In this document: in pieces, positions 41,187-49,260 of the stretch
How the letters are laid out: every line of letters starts with the position of its first letter
How positions within the stretch are numbered: the first letter of the stretch is position 1
Assembly: GCA_002361355.1 (NCBI GenBank)
Contig: DESQ01000033.1
Location: 62,001-126,000 of the forward strand
Reading direction: 5' to 3'
Source of the DNA: Lachnospiraceae bacterium UBA3310
GTDB taxonomy: Bacteria > Bacillota > Clostridia > Lachnospirales > Lachnospiraceae
Length of the DNA: 64,000 bases
Program-made: the position numbers and the translations under genes
Notes under the pieces: generated by a model
Database searches by the model: none
What the model was told of the DNA's origin: nothing
Seen by the model: only the letters and a program-made list of their open reading frames with translations

Positions 41187-41681
41187 ATGAGTAGAGAAAA
41201 AAAGGAAAGTATTCTGTTAGAACTCTGCGTGATTGGCGTTTCACTGGCAGCGCTTTCACTGCTTATCTATTTTGTGATTGCAGTGTCCTTTCAGAACGGT
41301 GAGGCTTCCATAGGCGTGACGATGCGGATTGCACAGCATCTCGCGGGACGGATTTTTGAACAGCCGACGGAGGAACAGATCAGAACCACGTCATGGATTA
41401 TACGCTATTGCGCGCATCTGGGCCTTTTCTTTGTGGTGGGGGTTGTGACAACCTTTGTGAGCATGGTAATTTTCAGAGGGTATTACAGGATACTCGGCGT
41501 GATTGGGGCAGGATTTGTCTGTTATGTCCTGGCCTATTATACGGAATACTATAAGCAGTTTGTGGAGGGGAGACATTTTCATCAGTCGGATGCGGCGCTT
41601 AACTGGTACGGAAGTCTGGCGGGCATTTTCTGTATGGTGGGTTCCTATTTCCTGAACAGACTTCTGGTAAAACTTTCGTAA
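41187..41681 (+). CDS. VanZ-like family membrane protein
   Basis: The 164-residue protein has hydrophobic segments near residues 14-35, 70-90, 97-118 and 140-160. The region WIIRYCAHLGLFFVVG, then YTEYYKQFVEGRHFHQSDA and NWYGSLAG, matches the VanZ-like family (charged QxFxxxR...D...N..G motif). VanZ confers weak teicoplanin resistance in enterococci, but most family members have unknown roles in the envelope. GGAGG lies ten bases before the ATG at 41187; an upstream in-frame codon at 41151 has no site. No other van gene is present. Confidence 0.82.
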   Translation: MSREKKESILLELCVIGVSLAALSLLIYFVIAVSFQNGEASIGVTMRIAQHLAGRIFEQPTEEQIRTTSWIIRYCAHLGLFFVVGVVTTFVSMVIFRGYYRILGVIGAGFVCYVLAYYTEYYKQFVEGRHFHQSDAALNWYGSLAGIFCMVGSYFLNRLLVKLS

Positions 41682-41698
41682 ACGGTGTTTGCAGGGCA

Positions 41699-42973
41699 TT
41701 ATTGGCTAAGACGGCCAAGATCTTTGTAAAATAAAGGGTAGCTGATGTTTACCACATCACTGCCCTTTATTTTTGTCTCACCCTCTGCGATCAGGGAGGC
41801 GATGGCAAAACTCATGGCAATGCGGTGGTCTAGGTGGGAGTCCACTTCTGTGCCGTGTAAAGGCTGCCCGCCCACAATAATCATGCCGTCGTCCGTGCCG
41901 GTGATATCGCAGCCCATGGAGCTTAAATACCGTACCATCACGTCGATGCGGTTGGATTCCTTCACCTTTAATTCGGCGGCGTCGCGGATGACTGTTGTGC
42001 CCTTGGCGCAGGCGGCCATGATATTGATGACAGGCAGTTCATCAATCAGGGTGGGGATCAGATCGCCCTCAATGGTGATGCCATGGAGAGAACTGTGTTT
42101 GACCAGAAGATCAGCGGTCGGCTCGCCGTCATAGTTTTCGTTTAAAAGAGTGATATCTCCGCCCATTTCTTTTGCCACTTTCAAAATGCCGTCCCTGGTG
42201 GGGTTGATGCCTACATTTTTAATCAGGATTTCTGAGCCGGGCACAAGGAGTCCGGCGGCAATAAAATAGGCAGCGGAAGAGATGTCTCCGGGCACATGGA
42301 TTTTCTGTCCCTGTAAACGGGGTTCCGGACATATTTTAGCTGTTTTATCTTCGGAACTTAAGTCCGCGCCGAAGGTGCGCAGCATGATTTCCGTATGGTT
42401 ACGGCTTAAAGCCGGCTCTGTGACAAGGGTTTCGCCTTCGGCGTAGAGTCCTGCCAGCAGGACGGCGGATTTTACCTGCGCGGAAGCAACCTTGGAATGG
42501 TAATGGATGCCGTGCAGGGGAGCGCCCGTAATATGAAGCGGCGCGCAGTCATTGCCGTTTATGCTGACAAGTTTTGCACCCATCATGGACAGTGGCTCCA
42601 TGATCCGCCGCATGGGCCGTTTCTGAATGGAGGCGTCGCCGGTTAAGGTGCTCTCAAAGGTTTGTCCGGCAAGGATACCGCTGATCAGTCTGGTGGTGGT
42701 GCCGCTGTTACCCATGTCCAAAACACAGGAGGGGGCAGTCAGCCCGTGTAGTCCCCGGCCGTGGATCAGAATTTTCTCAGGTGTATTTTCAATTTCGATG
42801 CCCATTTTCCGAAAGGCGTCTATCGTAGAAAGACAATCCGCTCCCTGTAAAAAATTTGTGACTTCCGTTGTGCCTTCGGCCAGTGAGCCGAACATCACCG
42901 CGCGGTGGGATATGGATTTGTCTCCGGGGATCGTCACTTCCCCTCTCATCTGTTTTACCGGTTGAAAAATCAT
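41699..42973 (-). CDS. aroA: 3-phosphoshikimate 1-carboxyvinyltransferase (EPSP synthase)
   Basis: AroA catalyses the sixth shikimate-pathway step, joining PEP to shikimate-3-phosphate. The 424-residue protein has the substrate loop IPGDKSISHRAVMFGSLAEG, then LDMGNSGTTTRLISGILAGQ, and later LKVKESNRIDVMVRYLSSMG and DHRIAMSFAIASLIAEG. The GNSGTT form of the PEP-binding loop and the flanking residues recall class II enzymes, but the class cannot be fixed by eye. The ATG at 42973 follows AAGAGG with a seven-base gap. It lies 14 bases downstream of tyrA in a two-gene aromatic operon. Confidence 0.95.
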   Translation of the reverse strand: MIFQPVKQMRGEVTIPGDKSISHRAVMFGSLAEGTTEVTNFLQGADCLSTIDAFRKMGIEIENTPEKILIHGRGLHGLTAPSCVLDMGNSGTTTRLISGILAGQTFESTLTGDASIQKRPMRRIMEPLSMMGAKLVSINGNDCAPLHITGAPLHGIHYHSKVASAQVKSAVLLAGLYAEGETLVTEPALSRNHTEIMLRTFGADLSSEDKTAKICPEPRLQGQKIHVPGDISSAAYFIAAGLLVPGSEILIKNVGINPTRDGILKVAKEMGGDITLLNENYDGEPTADLLVKHSSLHGITIEGDLIPTLIDELPVINIMAACAKGTTVIRDAAELKVKESNRIDVMVRYLSSMGCDITGTDDGMIIVGGQPLHGTEVDSHLDHRIAMSFAIASLIAEGETKIKGSDVVNISYPLFYKDLGRLSQ

Positions 42974-42987
42974 AAAGCAGCCTCTTT

Positions 42988-44088
42988 TCAAATTTTTTTA
43001 TGAATCTTATAGCCGTGTTGTGTCATCACTTCCACAGCCCTTGCAAGTGTATTTTGCTCATAAAACTCGATGCGAAGCGCGCCCTCAGCAAGCTCCCTGT
43101 TGTGGTTAATGCCGATGTTTTTGATGCTCACATCATGCATGGCAAGGAGAGAGGCAATGGCGGCGATGGCGCCCGGCTTATCCGCGATATCCACGGTAAA
43201 TACATACTCGGCTTTGATGGGCCCGTTTGGCGAGCTGATGAAGGACTCCCTATAATTTCTCGCCGTGTCAAAAAAGCGATAGAGGGTGTCTTGTTTGTGA
43301 TTGTCTATGTCGTCTGCGATCTCACTAAGGTATTGGATGTATGTCCGGAGCAGTTTTGAAATATTATCCGCGTTGGTCAGGCAGATCTGCTGCCACATTT
43401 CGGGAGAGGAAGAGGCGATCCTTGTGATGTCCTTGAAGCCGCCTGCGGCGATCCTCTTCATAGTGCCGTCCTCGGAGTCGCTGTTTTTGACTACATTGAC
43501 CAAAGATGCGGCGATCACATGGGGCAGGTGGGAGATGGCGGCAGTCACATGATCGTGTTCCTTGTAAGACAATACCAACGGAATAGCGCCGATGGTCTCT
43601 ACCAGTGTCCGGTAATGGTCTATCTTTTCTTTAGGCACTTCATCGGAAGGCGTCAGAATATAGTAGGCGTTTTCCAGAAGGGATGCCTTGGCATTCTGGT
43701 AGCCGAAACGCTCGGAACCCGCCATAGGATGGCCGCCGATAAACTGCGATTGCAGATGTAACTCTTCGATTTGCTTGTGTATTCCCGCTTTGACGCTTCC
43801 CACATCCGTAAGAATCGTGCCGGGTGAGAGAAAACGTTTCAGTGTAATCAGATTCTCCGCATTGTGGGAGACCGGCGCACACAAGAACAGATAGTCGCAG
43901 TCTCCGAAAGACTCGTCGATGGCGGGACAGATCTGGTCTATGATCTGTTCCTTTTTTGCCAGCTTAAGAGAAGCGGAATTGATATCATAGGCAATCAGTT
44001 TTGTGTCAGGCAGATGGCGTCGAAGGGCTTTGGCGATGGAGCCGCCGATCAGGCCGAGCCCGATAAAGCCGCAGGTGAGTGTGCTCAT
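42988..44088 (-). CDS. tyrA: Prephenate dehydrogenase with C-terminal ACT domain
   Basis: The 366-residue enzyme oxidatively decarboxylates prephenate to 4-hydroxyphenylpyruvate for tyrosine synthesis. The Rossmann motif GFIGLGLIGGSIAKAL starts the chain. Catalytic-region motifs include GTILTDVGSVKAGIHKQIEE and FIGGHPMAGSERFGYQNAKA. The C-terminal ACT domain (about residues 295-366) probably senses an aromatic amino acid. AAAGG precedes the ATG. It is first in a leftward operon with aroA. Confidence 0.95.
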   Translation of the reverse strand: MSTLTCGFIGLGLIGGSIAKALRRHLPDTKLIAYDINSASLKLAKKEQIIDQICPAIDESFGDCDYLFLCAPVSHNAENLITLKRFLSPGTILTDVGSVKAGIHKQIEELHLQSQFIGGHPMAGSERFGYQNAKASLLENAYYILTPSDEVPKEKIDHYRTLVETIGAIPLVLSYKEHDHVTAAISHLPHVIAASLVNVVKNSDSEDGTMKRIAAGGFKDITRIASSSPEMWQQICLTNADNISKLLRTYIQYLSEIADDIDNHKQDTLYRFFDTARNYRESFISSPNGPIKAEYVFTVDIADKPGAIAAIASLLAMHDVSIKNIGINHNRELAEGALRIEFYEQNTLARAVEVMTQHGYKIHKKI

Positions 44089-44223
44089 AAAATCATTACC
44101 TTTCGCGATTATTGACGGTTATTTCCGCTTTTTAAGATATCACAAAACGGAGGGGAAAGCAAGGAGAGGGCGGGACAGGACAGCAGTCGGTTGACAATAT
44201 ATAGTGTAAAAGAGCAATCCCTG

Positions 44224-44232
44224 TGTTACAAT
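44224..44232 (+). promoter_or_regulatory. Possible extended -10 promoter of the EamA gene
   Basis: TGTTACAAT forms a TGn-TACAAT extended -10 element, 45 bases before the start codon. A TTGACA at about 44191 is too far away to pair with it. Confidence 0.3.
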
Positions 44233-44276
44233 AAAAATGATGATATTATTCTTAGTAAAGAAAGAGGGAATATGAT

Positions 44277-44690
44277 ATGTGGTTTGTGTTTGCTTTATTG
44301 TCGGCAGTCTTTGCGGCGCTCACCTCCATACTTGCCAAAGTCGGTATCGAGGGCGTCAATTCCAACCTTGCAACCGCCATCAGAACGGTAGTCGTGGTGA
44401 TTATGGCGTGGGGCATGGTTTTTTTGACAAAAACACAGGGAGGCATTTCGGAGATTAGCAGAAAAAGCTGGCTGTTTCTGATTCTGTCCGGTCTTGCCAC
44501 GGGCGGATCGTGGCTGTGTTATTACAGGGCACTGCAGATCGGGGAGGCGTCGAAGGTTGTCCCCATTGATAAATTGAGTGTGGTTATTACATTGGTTCTG
44601 GCCTTTGTATTTTTGCATGAGGAATTTACGGTAAAATCTTTGCTGGGGTGTGTCCTGATCGGGGCGGGCACGCTGATTATGGTGGTGTAA
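44277..44690 (+). CDS. EamA-family small membrane transporter
   Basis: The 137-residue protein has four to five hydrophobic helices and is a single EamA unit, half the size of usual drug/metabolite transporters. The chain begins FALLSAVFAALTSILAKVGI and ends with LGCVLIGAGTLIMVV. Short single-unit EamA proteins probably work as dimers; substrates are unknown. A GAGGG ribosome site precedes the ATG. It lies between the aromatic operon, which runs the other way, and the AT-rich DUF4143 ATPase gene. Confidence 0.88.
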   Translation: MWFVFALLSAVFAALTSILAKVGIEGVNSNLATAIRTVVVVIMAWGMVFLTKTQGGISEISRKSWLFLILSGLATGGSWLCYYRALQIGEASKVVPIDKLSVVITLVLAFVFLHEEFTVKSLLGCVLIGAGTLIMVV

Positions 44691-44799
44691 AAGGTATCAT
44701 GAGGCAGGTCATTTTTTAATGGCTTGCTTTTTTTTGGGAAACAGGGCATACTGTAGATAAAAGTAACAACAAAAACGTCGCAAGTTTGAGGTGGCTATT

Positions 44800-46074
44800 T
44801 TGATAAAAAGAGACTTTTATTTAAACAGATTGATTCATAATATGTGGAACGGTGAGATTAAGGTGATAACCGGTATACGCAGATGCGGAAAATCGGTGTT
44901 ATTATTTGAACTTTTTTATGATTATCTGCGGGAACAGGGTGTGAAAGAAGAGGAAATCATAAAACTTGAACTCGATCAGAGAAGATATTATAAATACAGA
45001 AATCCGATCACGCTTTGCGAGTACGTGGAGTCTGTCGTTCTGAATAGCAGGGAAAAGAAGTTTTATCTTTTTATTGATGAGGTTCAGCTTACCACTAAGA
45101 TGATTGACGAAGAAAACGGCGGTATAGAAGTTACGATTTATGATATGCTGAATGAATTGAAGGCTTATAAAAATCTTGATGTCTATGTTACGGGAAGCAA
45201 TTCCAGAGGTCTGTCAAAAGATGTTGCGACAGAGTTTAGGGGCAGGGCATCGCAGATACAGGTGTTTCCACTTTCCTTTGAAGAGTACTATTCTTATGTT
45301 GGAGGAGATACAAGAAAAGCGCTGGATGATTATATGCTTTACGGAGGAATGCCGAGAGTACTTGCTTTGGAAGATGAGAAGGATAAAAAAGAATATCTGT
45401 TATCTTTATACAGTGAATTATATATCAAAGATATTGTTGAGAGAAATCATATTGAACGAGAGGATATTTTAAATAATATTTTAGATTTCCTTGCTTCACA
45501 GATCAGTTCCTTGACAAATCCGACGAATATTGCCAATGCCATAGCAAGTATGAAAAATGAAAAAATAAACTCTGTCTTAGTGGCAAATTATATTCAGTAT
45601 ACGATGGATTCCTTTTTGTTGGAGATGGCAAGACGATATGATCTGAAAGGAAAAACTTATTTTAAATATCCGAACAAATATTATTACACGGATATTGGTC
45701 TGCGCAATGCAAGATTGAATTACAGGCAGTATGATCCGGGGCATATCATGGAGAATATCATTTATAACGAACTGGTAAGACGCGGATATTCTGTGGATGT
45801 AGGTGTGATAACTGACCGGTCAGGCGGAGCCAATGTGCAGAGAGAGATCGATTTTGTAGTCAATGATGCAGACCGAAAGACTTATATTCAGTCTGCGTTT
45901 CAAATAGATACGGAAAAAAAAGAGTCCTCAGAACTTGCGTCACTGATGCTTACAAAGGACTTTTTCAGAAAAATAGTGATCCGAATGGATGTACCGCATA
46001 ATTTTTATGACGACAATGGTATTTTCCACTGTAATTTAATAGATTTTTTGCTTGGAAAAGCAGAACAGTTTTAG
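44800..46074 (+). CDS. AAA ATPase of the DUF4143 family
   Basis: The roughly 424-residue protein has an N-terminal AAA core with Walker A GIRRCGKSVLL (residues about 26-36), Walker B FYLFIDEVQ (about 88-96) and a sensor-1 motif VYVTGSNSRGLS, then a C-terminal DUF4143 part with VLVANYIQYTMDSFLLE. Such proteins are common in Clostridia and Bacteroides; the role is unknown. I prefer a TTG start at 44800 with GAGGTG six bases upstream; GTG at 44791 is the alternative. The base composition is clearly more AT-rich than neighbours (for example 45421-45700), suggesting recent acquisition. Confidence 0.86.
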   Translation: MIKRDFYLNRLIHNMWNGEIKVITGIRRCGKSVLLFELFYDYLREQGVKEEEIIKLELDQRRYYKYRNPITLCEYVESVVLNSREKKFYLFIDEVQLTTKMIDEENGGIEVTIYDMLNELKAYKNLDVYVTGSNSRGLSKDVATEFRGRASQIQVFPLSFEEYYSYVGGDTRKALDDYMLYGGMPRVLALEDEKDKKEYLLSLYSELYIKDIVERNHIEREDILNNILDFLASQISSLTNPTNIANAIASMKNEKINSVLVANYIQYTMDSFLLEMARRYDLKGKTYFKYPNKYYYTDIGLRNARLNYRQYDPGHIMENIIYNELVRRGYSVDVGVITDRSGGANVQREIDFVVNDADRKTYIQSAFQIDTEKKESSELASLMLTKDFFRKIVIRMDVPHNFYDDNGIFHCNLIDFLLGKAEQF

Positions 46075-46093
46075 GAAAGGAGAAGTGGGAAAA

Positions 46094-46990
46094 ATGAACA
46101 TAACAACGATTGATATCGTCGGACTTGGCGCGCTGGGCGTTATGTACGCGGATTTTTTCACAAAAAAGCTGGGAAAAGAAAAGGTGCGTATACTGGCGGA
46201 CAAAGAAAGAATTGAGCGGTATAAAAAAGAGCAGATTACCTTTAACGGGGAGATCTGTGATTTTCAGTATTGCGATGCCGCAAAGGAAAGCCGCTCTTCT
46301 GAACTGATGCTTTTTGCGGTAAAATATGGCGCGCTGGAAACAGCTATGGAGGAAAATGCGCATCTGATCGGGGAGAATACCGTCCTGTTGTCCGTGCTCA
46401 ACGGCATCCGCAGCGAGGAGGATCTGGGACGGAGATTCGGCAGGGAAAAGGTGGTGCACTGTATCGCGCAGAAAATGGCGGCCATGAAGGAGGGAAACGC
46501 GGCAGTCTGCACCAACAAAGGAGAGTTGGCAATCGGCGTTCCAGGCGACGGCAGGGAGGAAAATCTTGCGGCGGTGAAAGACTTTTTCGACAGGACGGGG
46601 TTTGCCTATTCCTGTCCGGCGGATATGCGCCATGCAATGTGGGGAAAGCTTCTGTGCAATGTGGGCGTAAACCAGACGGTATCTCTCGTGGAGGGGACAT
46701 ACCGGAGTGTCCAGCAGGAGGGCGAAGCCCGCGAAATGATGAAGGCGGCGATGCGGGAGACGATTCTTGTGGCGAATGCGGAGGGGATAGCGCTTTCGGA
46801 CAAGGATATGGCGGATTGGATCGCCGTTATCGACGGGCTCAGTCCGGACGGAGAGCCTTCCATGCGTCAGGACAGCAAGGCTGGCAGGAAGACGGAGGTG
46901 GTGCTTTTTGCCGGGACGATCTGCGATCTGGGGAAAAAACACGGGATTGCCACACCGGTGAATGACCGGTTTTTGAAAGAAATTGAGTGA
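46094..46990 (+). CDS. panE: Ketopantoate reductase family protein
   Basis: The 298-residue protein reduces 2-ketopantoate to pantoate with NADPH in the pantothenate (vitamin B5) pathway, or acts on a related 2-oxo acid. The dinucleotide-binding motif IVGLGALGVMYADF opens the chain; the catalytic lysine region appears as RHAMWGKLLCNVGVNQTVSL, and GEPSMRQDSKAGRKTEVVLF is the conserved C-terminal part. ATG 46094 follows AAAGGAGA; an upstream ATG at 46052 lies inside the DUF4143 gene. No other pantothenate gene is nearby, so the exact substrate is inferred from family only. Confidence 0.85.
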   Translation: MNITTIDIVGLGALGVMYADFFTKKLGKEKVRILADKERIERYKKEQITFNGEICDFQYCDAAKESRSSELMLFAVKYGALETAMEENAHLIGENTVLLSVLNGIRSEEDLGRRFGREKVVHCIAQKMAAMKEGNAAVCTNKGELAIGVPGDGREENLAAVKDFFDRTGFAYSCPADMRHAMWGKLLCNVGVNQTVSLVEGTYRSVQQEGEAREMMKAAMRETILVANAEGIALSDKDMADWIAVIDGLSPDGEPSMRQDSKAGRKTEVVLFAGTICDLGKKHGIATPVNDRFLKEIE

Positions 46991-47039
46991 TTTTTTATCT
47001 TTTACATAGAACAATCTGTGCAGAATGTATAAATAGTTG

Positions 47040-47068
47040 TTGAAATTGTTCTGAAAATTTAGTAAAAT
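47040..47068 (+). promoter_or_regulatory. Promoter of the EF-G-like gene
   Basis: TTGAAA (47040-47045) and TAAAAT (47063-47068) are spaced by 17 bases, with a leader of about 70 bases that ends in GGAGG before the ATG. Confidence 0.65.
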
Positions 47069-47145
47069 GTATTTACAACTTGTGTCATGATTTTGTGTGG
47101 CTTTGGTTGTAAAAATAGAACAACAGAATTGGAGGGTTACAGGGC

Positions 47146-49239
47146 ATGAATGTTTACACAACGGATAAGATTCGTAATGTGGTTTTACTGGGGCATGGGG
47201 GCTGCGGTAAGACCAGTCTGGTGGAGGCGATGGCTTACCTTTCCGGCATCACATCCAGAATGGGCAAGATAGACGACGGGAACACGGTGAGCGATTTCGG
47301 TAAGGAGGAGCAGAAACGTCATATCTCCATCGCCACGTCTGTTGTTCCGATCGAGTGGGAAGGCACGAAAATCAATGTGCTCGATTCCCCTGGTTTTTTT
47401 GATTTCGTAGGCGAGGTGGAGGAAGCGGTGAGCGCGGCGGATGCGGCGATTATCGTGGTGTCCGGTAAGGCCGGAGTGGAAGTGGGCACAGAGAAGGCAT
47501 GGGAAATCTGTGAAAAGTATAAACTTCCCCGTTTTGTATTCGTGACGGATATGGATATCGACAACGCATCCTTTAGACAGGTTGTGGAGGATATGACAGA
47601 GAAGTACGGCAAGAAGATTGCGCCATTCCATTTGCCGATTCGTGAGAATGAGAAGTTTGTGGGCTATATCAATGTGATTACCGAGCAGGCGTATCGCTGG
47701 GAAGGCAAGGAAGTGGTGGAGTGCGAGATGCCGGAGTACAGCAAGGCGAATCTGCAGTTGTGCCGCGACACTTTGATGGAGGCCGTTGCGGAGACCAGCG
47801 AGGACTTTATGGAGCGCTACTTTAACGGTGACACTTTCTCCGAGGCGGAGATCCGTGCAGCGCTTCGCACCAACGTGATGGACGGCAGCATTGTACCTAT
47901 GTCCATGGGTTCTAACATACTCTGCCAGGGTATCTTCACACTGCTTGACGATATTGTGAAGTATATGCCCAGTCCGGAGAACCGGGAGATGGCCGGTATT
48001 GACTTAAAAACCAATGAAATCTTTGAGGCGAATTTTGACTTCTCCAAGGCAAAATCGGCTTATATTTTCAAAACCATTGTAGATCCTTTCATCGGTAAGT
48101 ATTCGCTGATCAAAGTTTGCTCCGGCGTATTCAAGAGCGATGATTTGATTTACAACGATGAGAAGGAAGTGGAGGAGAAGATCAGTAAGCTCTATGTGTT
48201 ACAGGGCAGCAAACCCATTGAGGTGAAGGAGCTTCATGCGGGCGATATCGGCGCTATCGCGAAGCTGACGGCGGCGAGAACGGGCAACACACTCTCCACA
48301 AAGGCACGTATCATCAGATACGGAAAGACAGAGATTTCCACGCCTTATACATACAAACGGTATCGGGCGAAGAATAAAGGGGACGTAGATAAGGTTTCCC
48401 AGGCGTTGCAGAAGATGCGGCATGAGGATCAGACGCTTCAGGTGGTAAACGATGCGGAGAACAAGCAGTCGCTGCTTTACGGTATGGGCGATCTGCATCT
48501 GGAAGTGGTTGTCAGCCGTCTCTTAAATGAGTACAAGGTGGAGATCGAGCTCTCCGAGCCAAAGATCGCTTACAAGGAGACGATCCGCAAGAAATCCGAT
48601 GTGGAACACAAGTATAAAAAGCAGTCAGGCGGACATGGTCAGTATGGTCACGTAAAGATGCGTTTTGAGCCTTCGGGCGATCTGGAGACACCTTTTGAAT
48701 TTGCGCAGGAAGTGGTCGGCGGTGCGGTGCCGAAAAACTACTTCCCGGCAGTGGAGAAGGGATTGCAGGATTCCGTGCAGGCAGGGCCTTTGGCGGCTTA
48801 CCCTGTGGTGGGCGTGAAGGCGGTTCTCTACGATGGCTCCTATCATCCGGTAGACTCCTCCGAGATGGCGTTTAAAATGGCGACGATTCAGGCATTCAAG
48901 AAGGGCTTTATGGAGGCGGGGCCGGTGCTATTAGAGCCCATTGCCAACTTAAAGGTGACCGTGCCGGATTCCTATACCGGTGATGTGATGGGAGATCTGA
49001 ACAAGAGAAGGGGCAGAGTGCTCGGCATGAATCCCGCAGGCGACGGCAAGACTGTGGTGGAGGCGGATATTCCGGTGGCGTCCCTCAGCGGTTACTGCAC
49101 GGATCTTCGTTCCATGACCGGAGGCCGCGGAACTTACAAGTATGAGTTTGCAAGGTATGAGCAGGCGCCCAGCGATGTGCAGGAGAAGGAAGTGGCGGCG
49201 AGAGCGAAAGCTGTTGCGGAAGCGAATGCGGATGCATAG
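47146..49239 (+). CDS. EF-G-like translation GTPase with altered GTPase motifs
   Basis: The 697-residue protein has the five-domain length and order of elongation factor G: GTP-binding domain (1-260), domain II (about 290-390), then III, IV (with GGHGQYGHVKMRFEPSG) and V. Key motifs differ. The P-loop is GHGGCGKTS rather than GHIDAGKTT, the G3 motif is DSPGFFDF where EF-G has DTPGHVDF (the catalytic histidine is Phe), and the G4 motif NKMD is TDMD. It therefore looks like a diverged paralogue, not the main EF-G, which normally sits with str operon genes. GTP hydrolysis may be slow or specificity altered. It has its own promoter. Confidence 0.88.
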   Translation: MNVYTTDKIRNVVLLGHGGCGKTSLVEAMAYLSGITSRMGKIDDGNTVSDFGKEEQKRHISIATSVVPIEWEGTKINVLDSPGFFDFVGEVEEAVSAADAAIIVVSGKAGVEVGTEKAWEICEKYKLPRFVFVTDMDIDNASFRQVVEDMTEKYGKKIAPFHLPIRENEKFVGYINVITEQAYRWEGKEVVECEMPEYSKANLQLCRDTLMEAVAETSEDFMERYFNGDTFSEAEIRAALRTNVMDGSIVPMSMGSNILCQGIFTLLDDIVKYMPSPENREMAGIDLKTNEIFEANFDFSKAKSAYIFKTIVDPFIGKYSLIKVCSGVFKSDDLIYNDEKEVEEKISKLYVLQGSKPIEVKELHAGDIGAIAKLTAARTGNTLSTKARIIRYGKTEISTPYTYKRYRAKNKGDVDKVSQALQKMRHEDQTLQVVNDAENKQSLLYGMGDLHLEVVVSRLLNEYKVEIELSEPKIAYKETIRKKSDVEHKYKKQSGGHGQYGHVKMRFEPSGDLETPFEFAQEVVGGAVPKNYFPAVEKGLQDSVQAGPLAAYPVVGVKAVLYDGSYHPVDSSEMAFKMATIQAFKKGFMEAGPVLLEPIANLKVTVPDSYTGDVMGDLNKRRGRVLGMNPAGDGKTVVEADIPVASLSGYCTDLRSMTGGRGTYKYEFARYEQAPSDVQEKEVAARAKAVAEANADA

Positions 49240-49260
49240 TTGCATAGCGAGGGACAAAAG

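Noticed and set aside
44185..44200. TTGACA near 44191 as a promoter
   Set aside because: No -10 element lies 16-18 bases downstream; the TGTTACAAT element is a better candidate.
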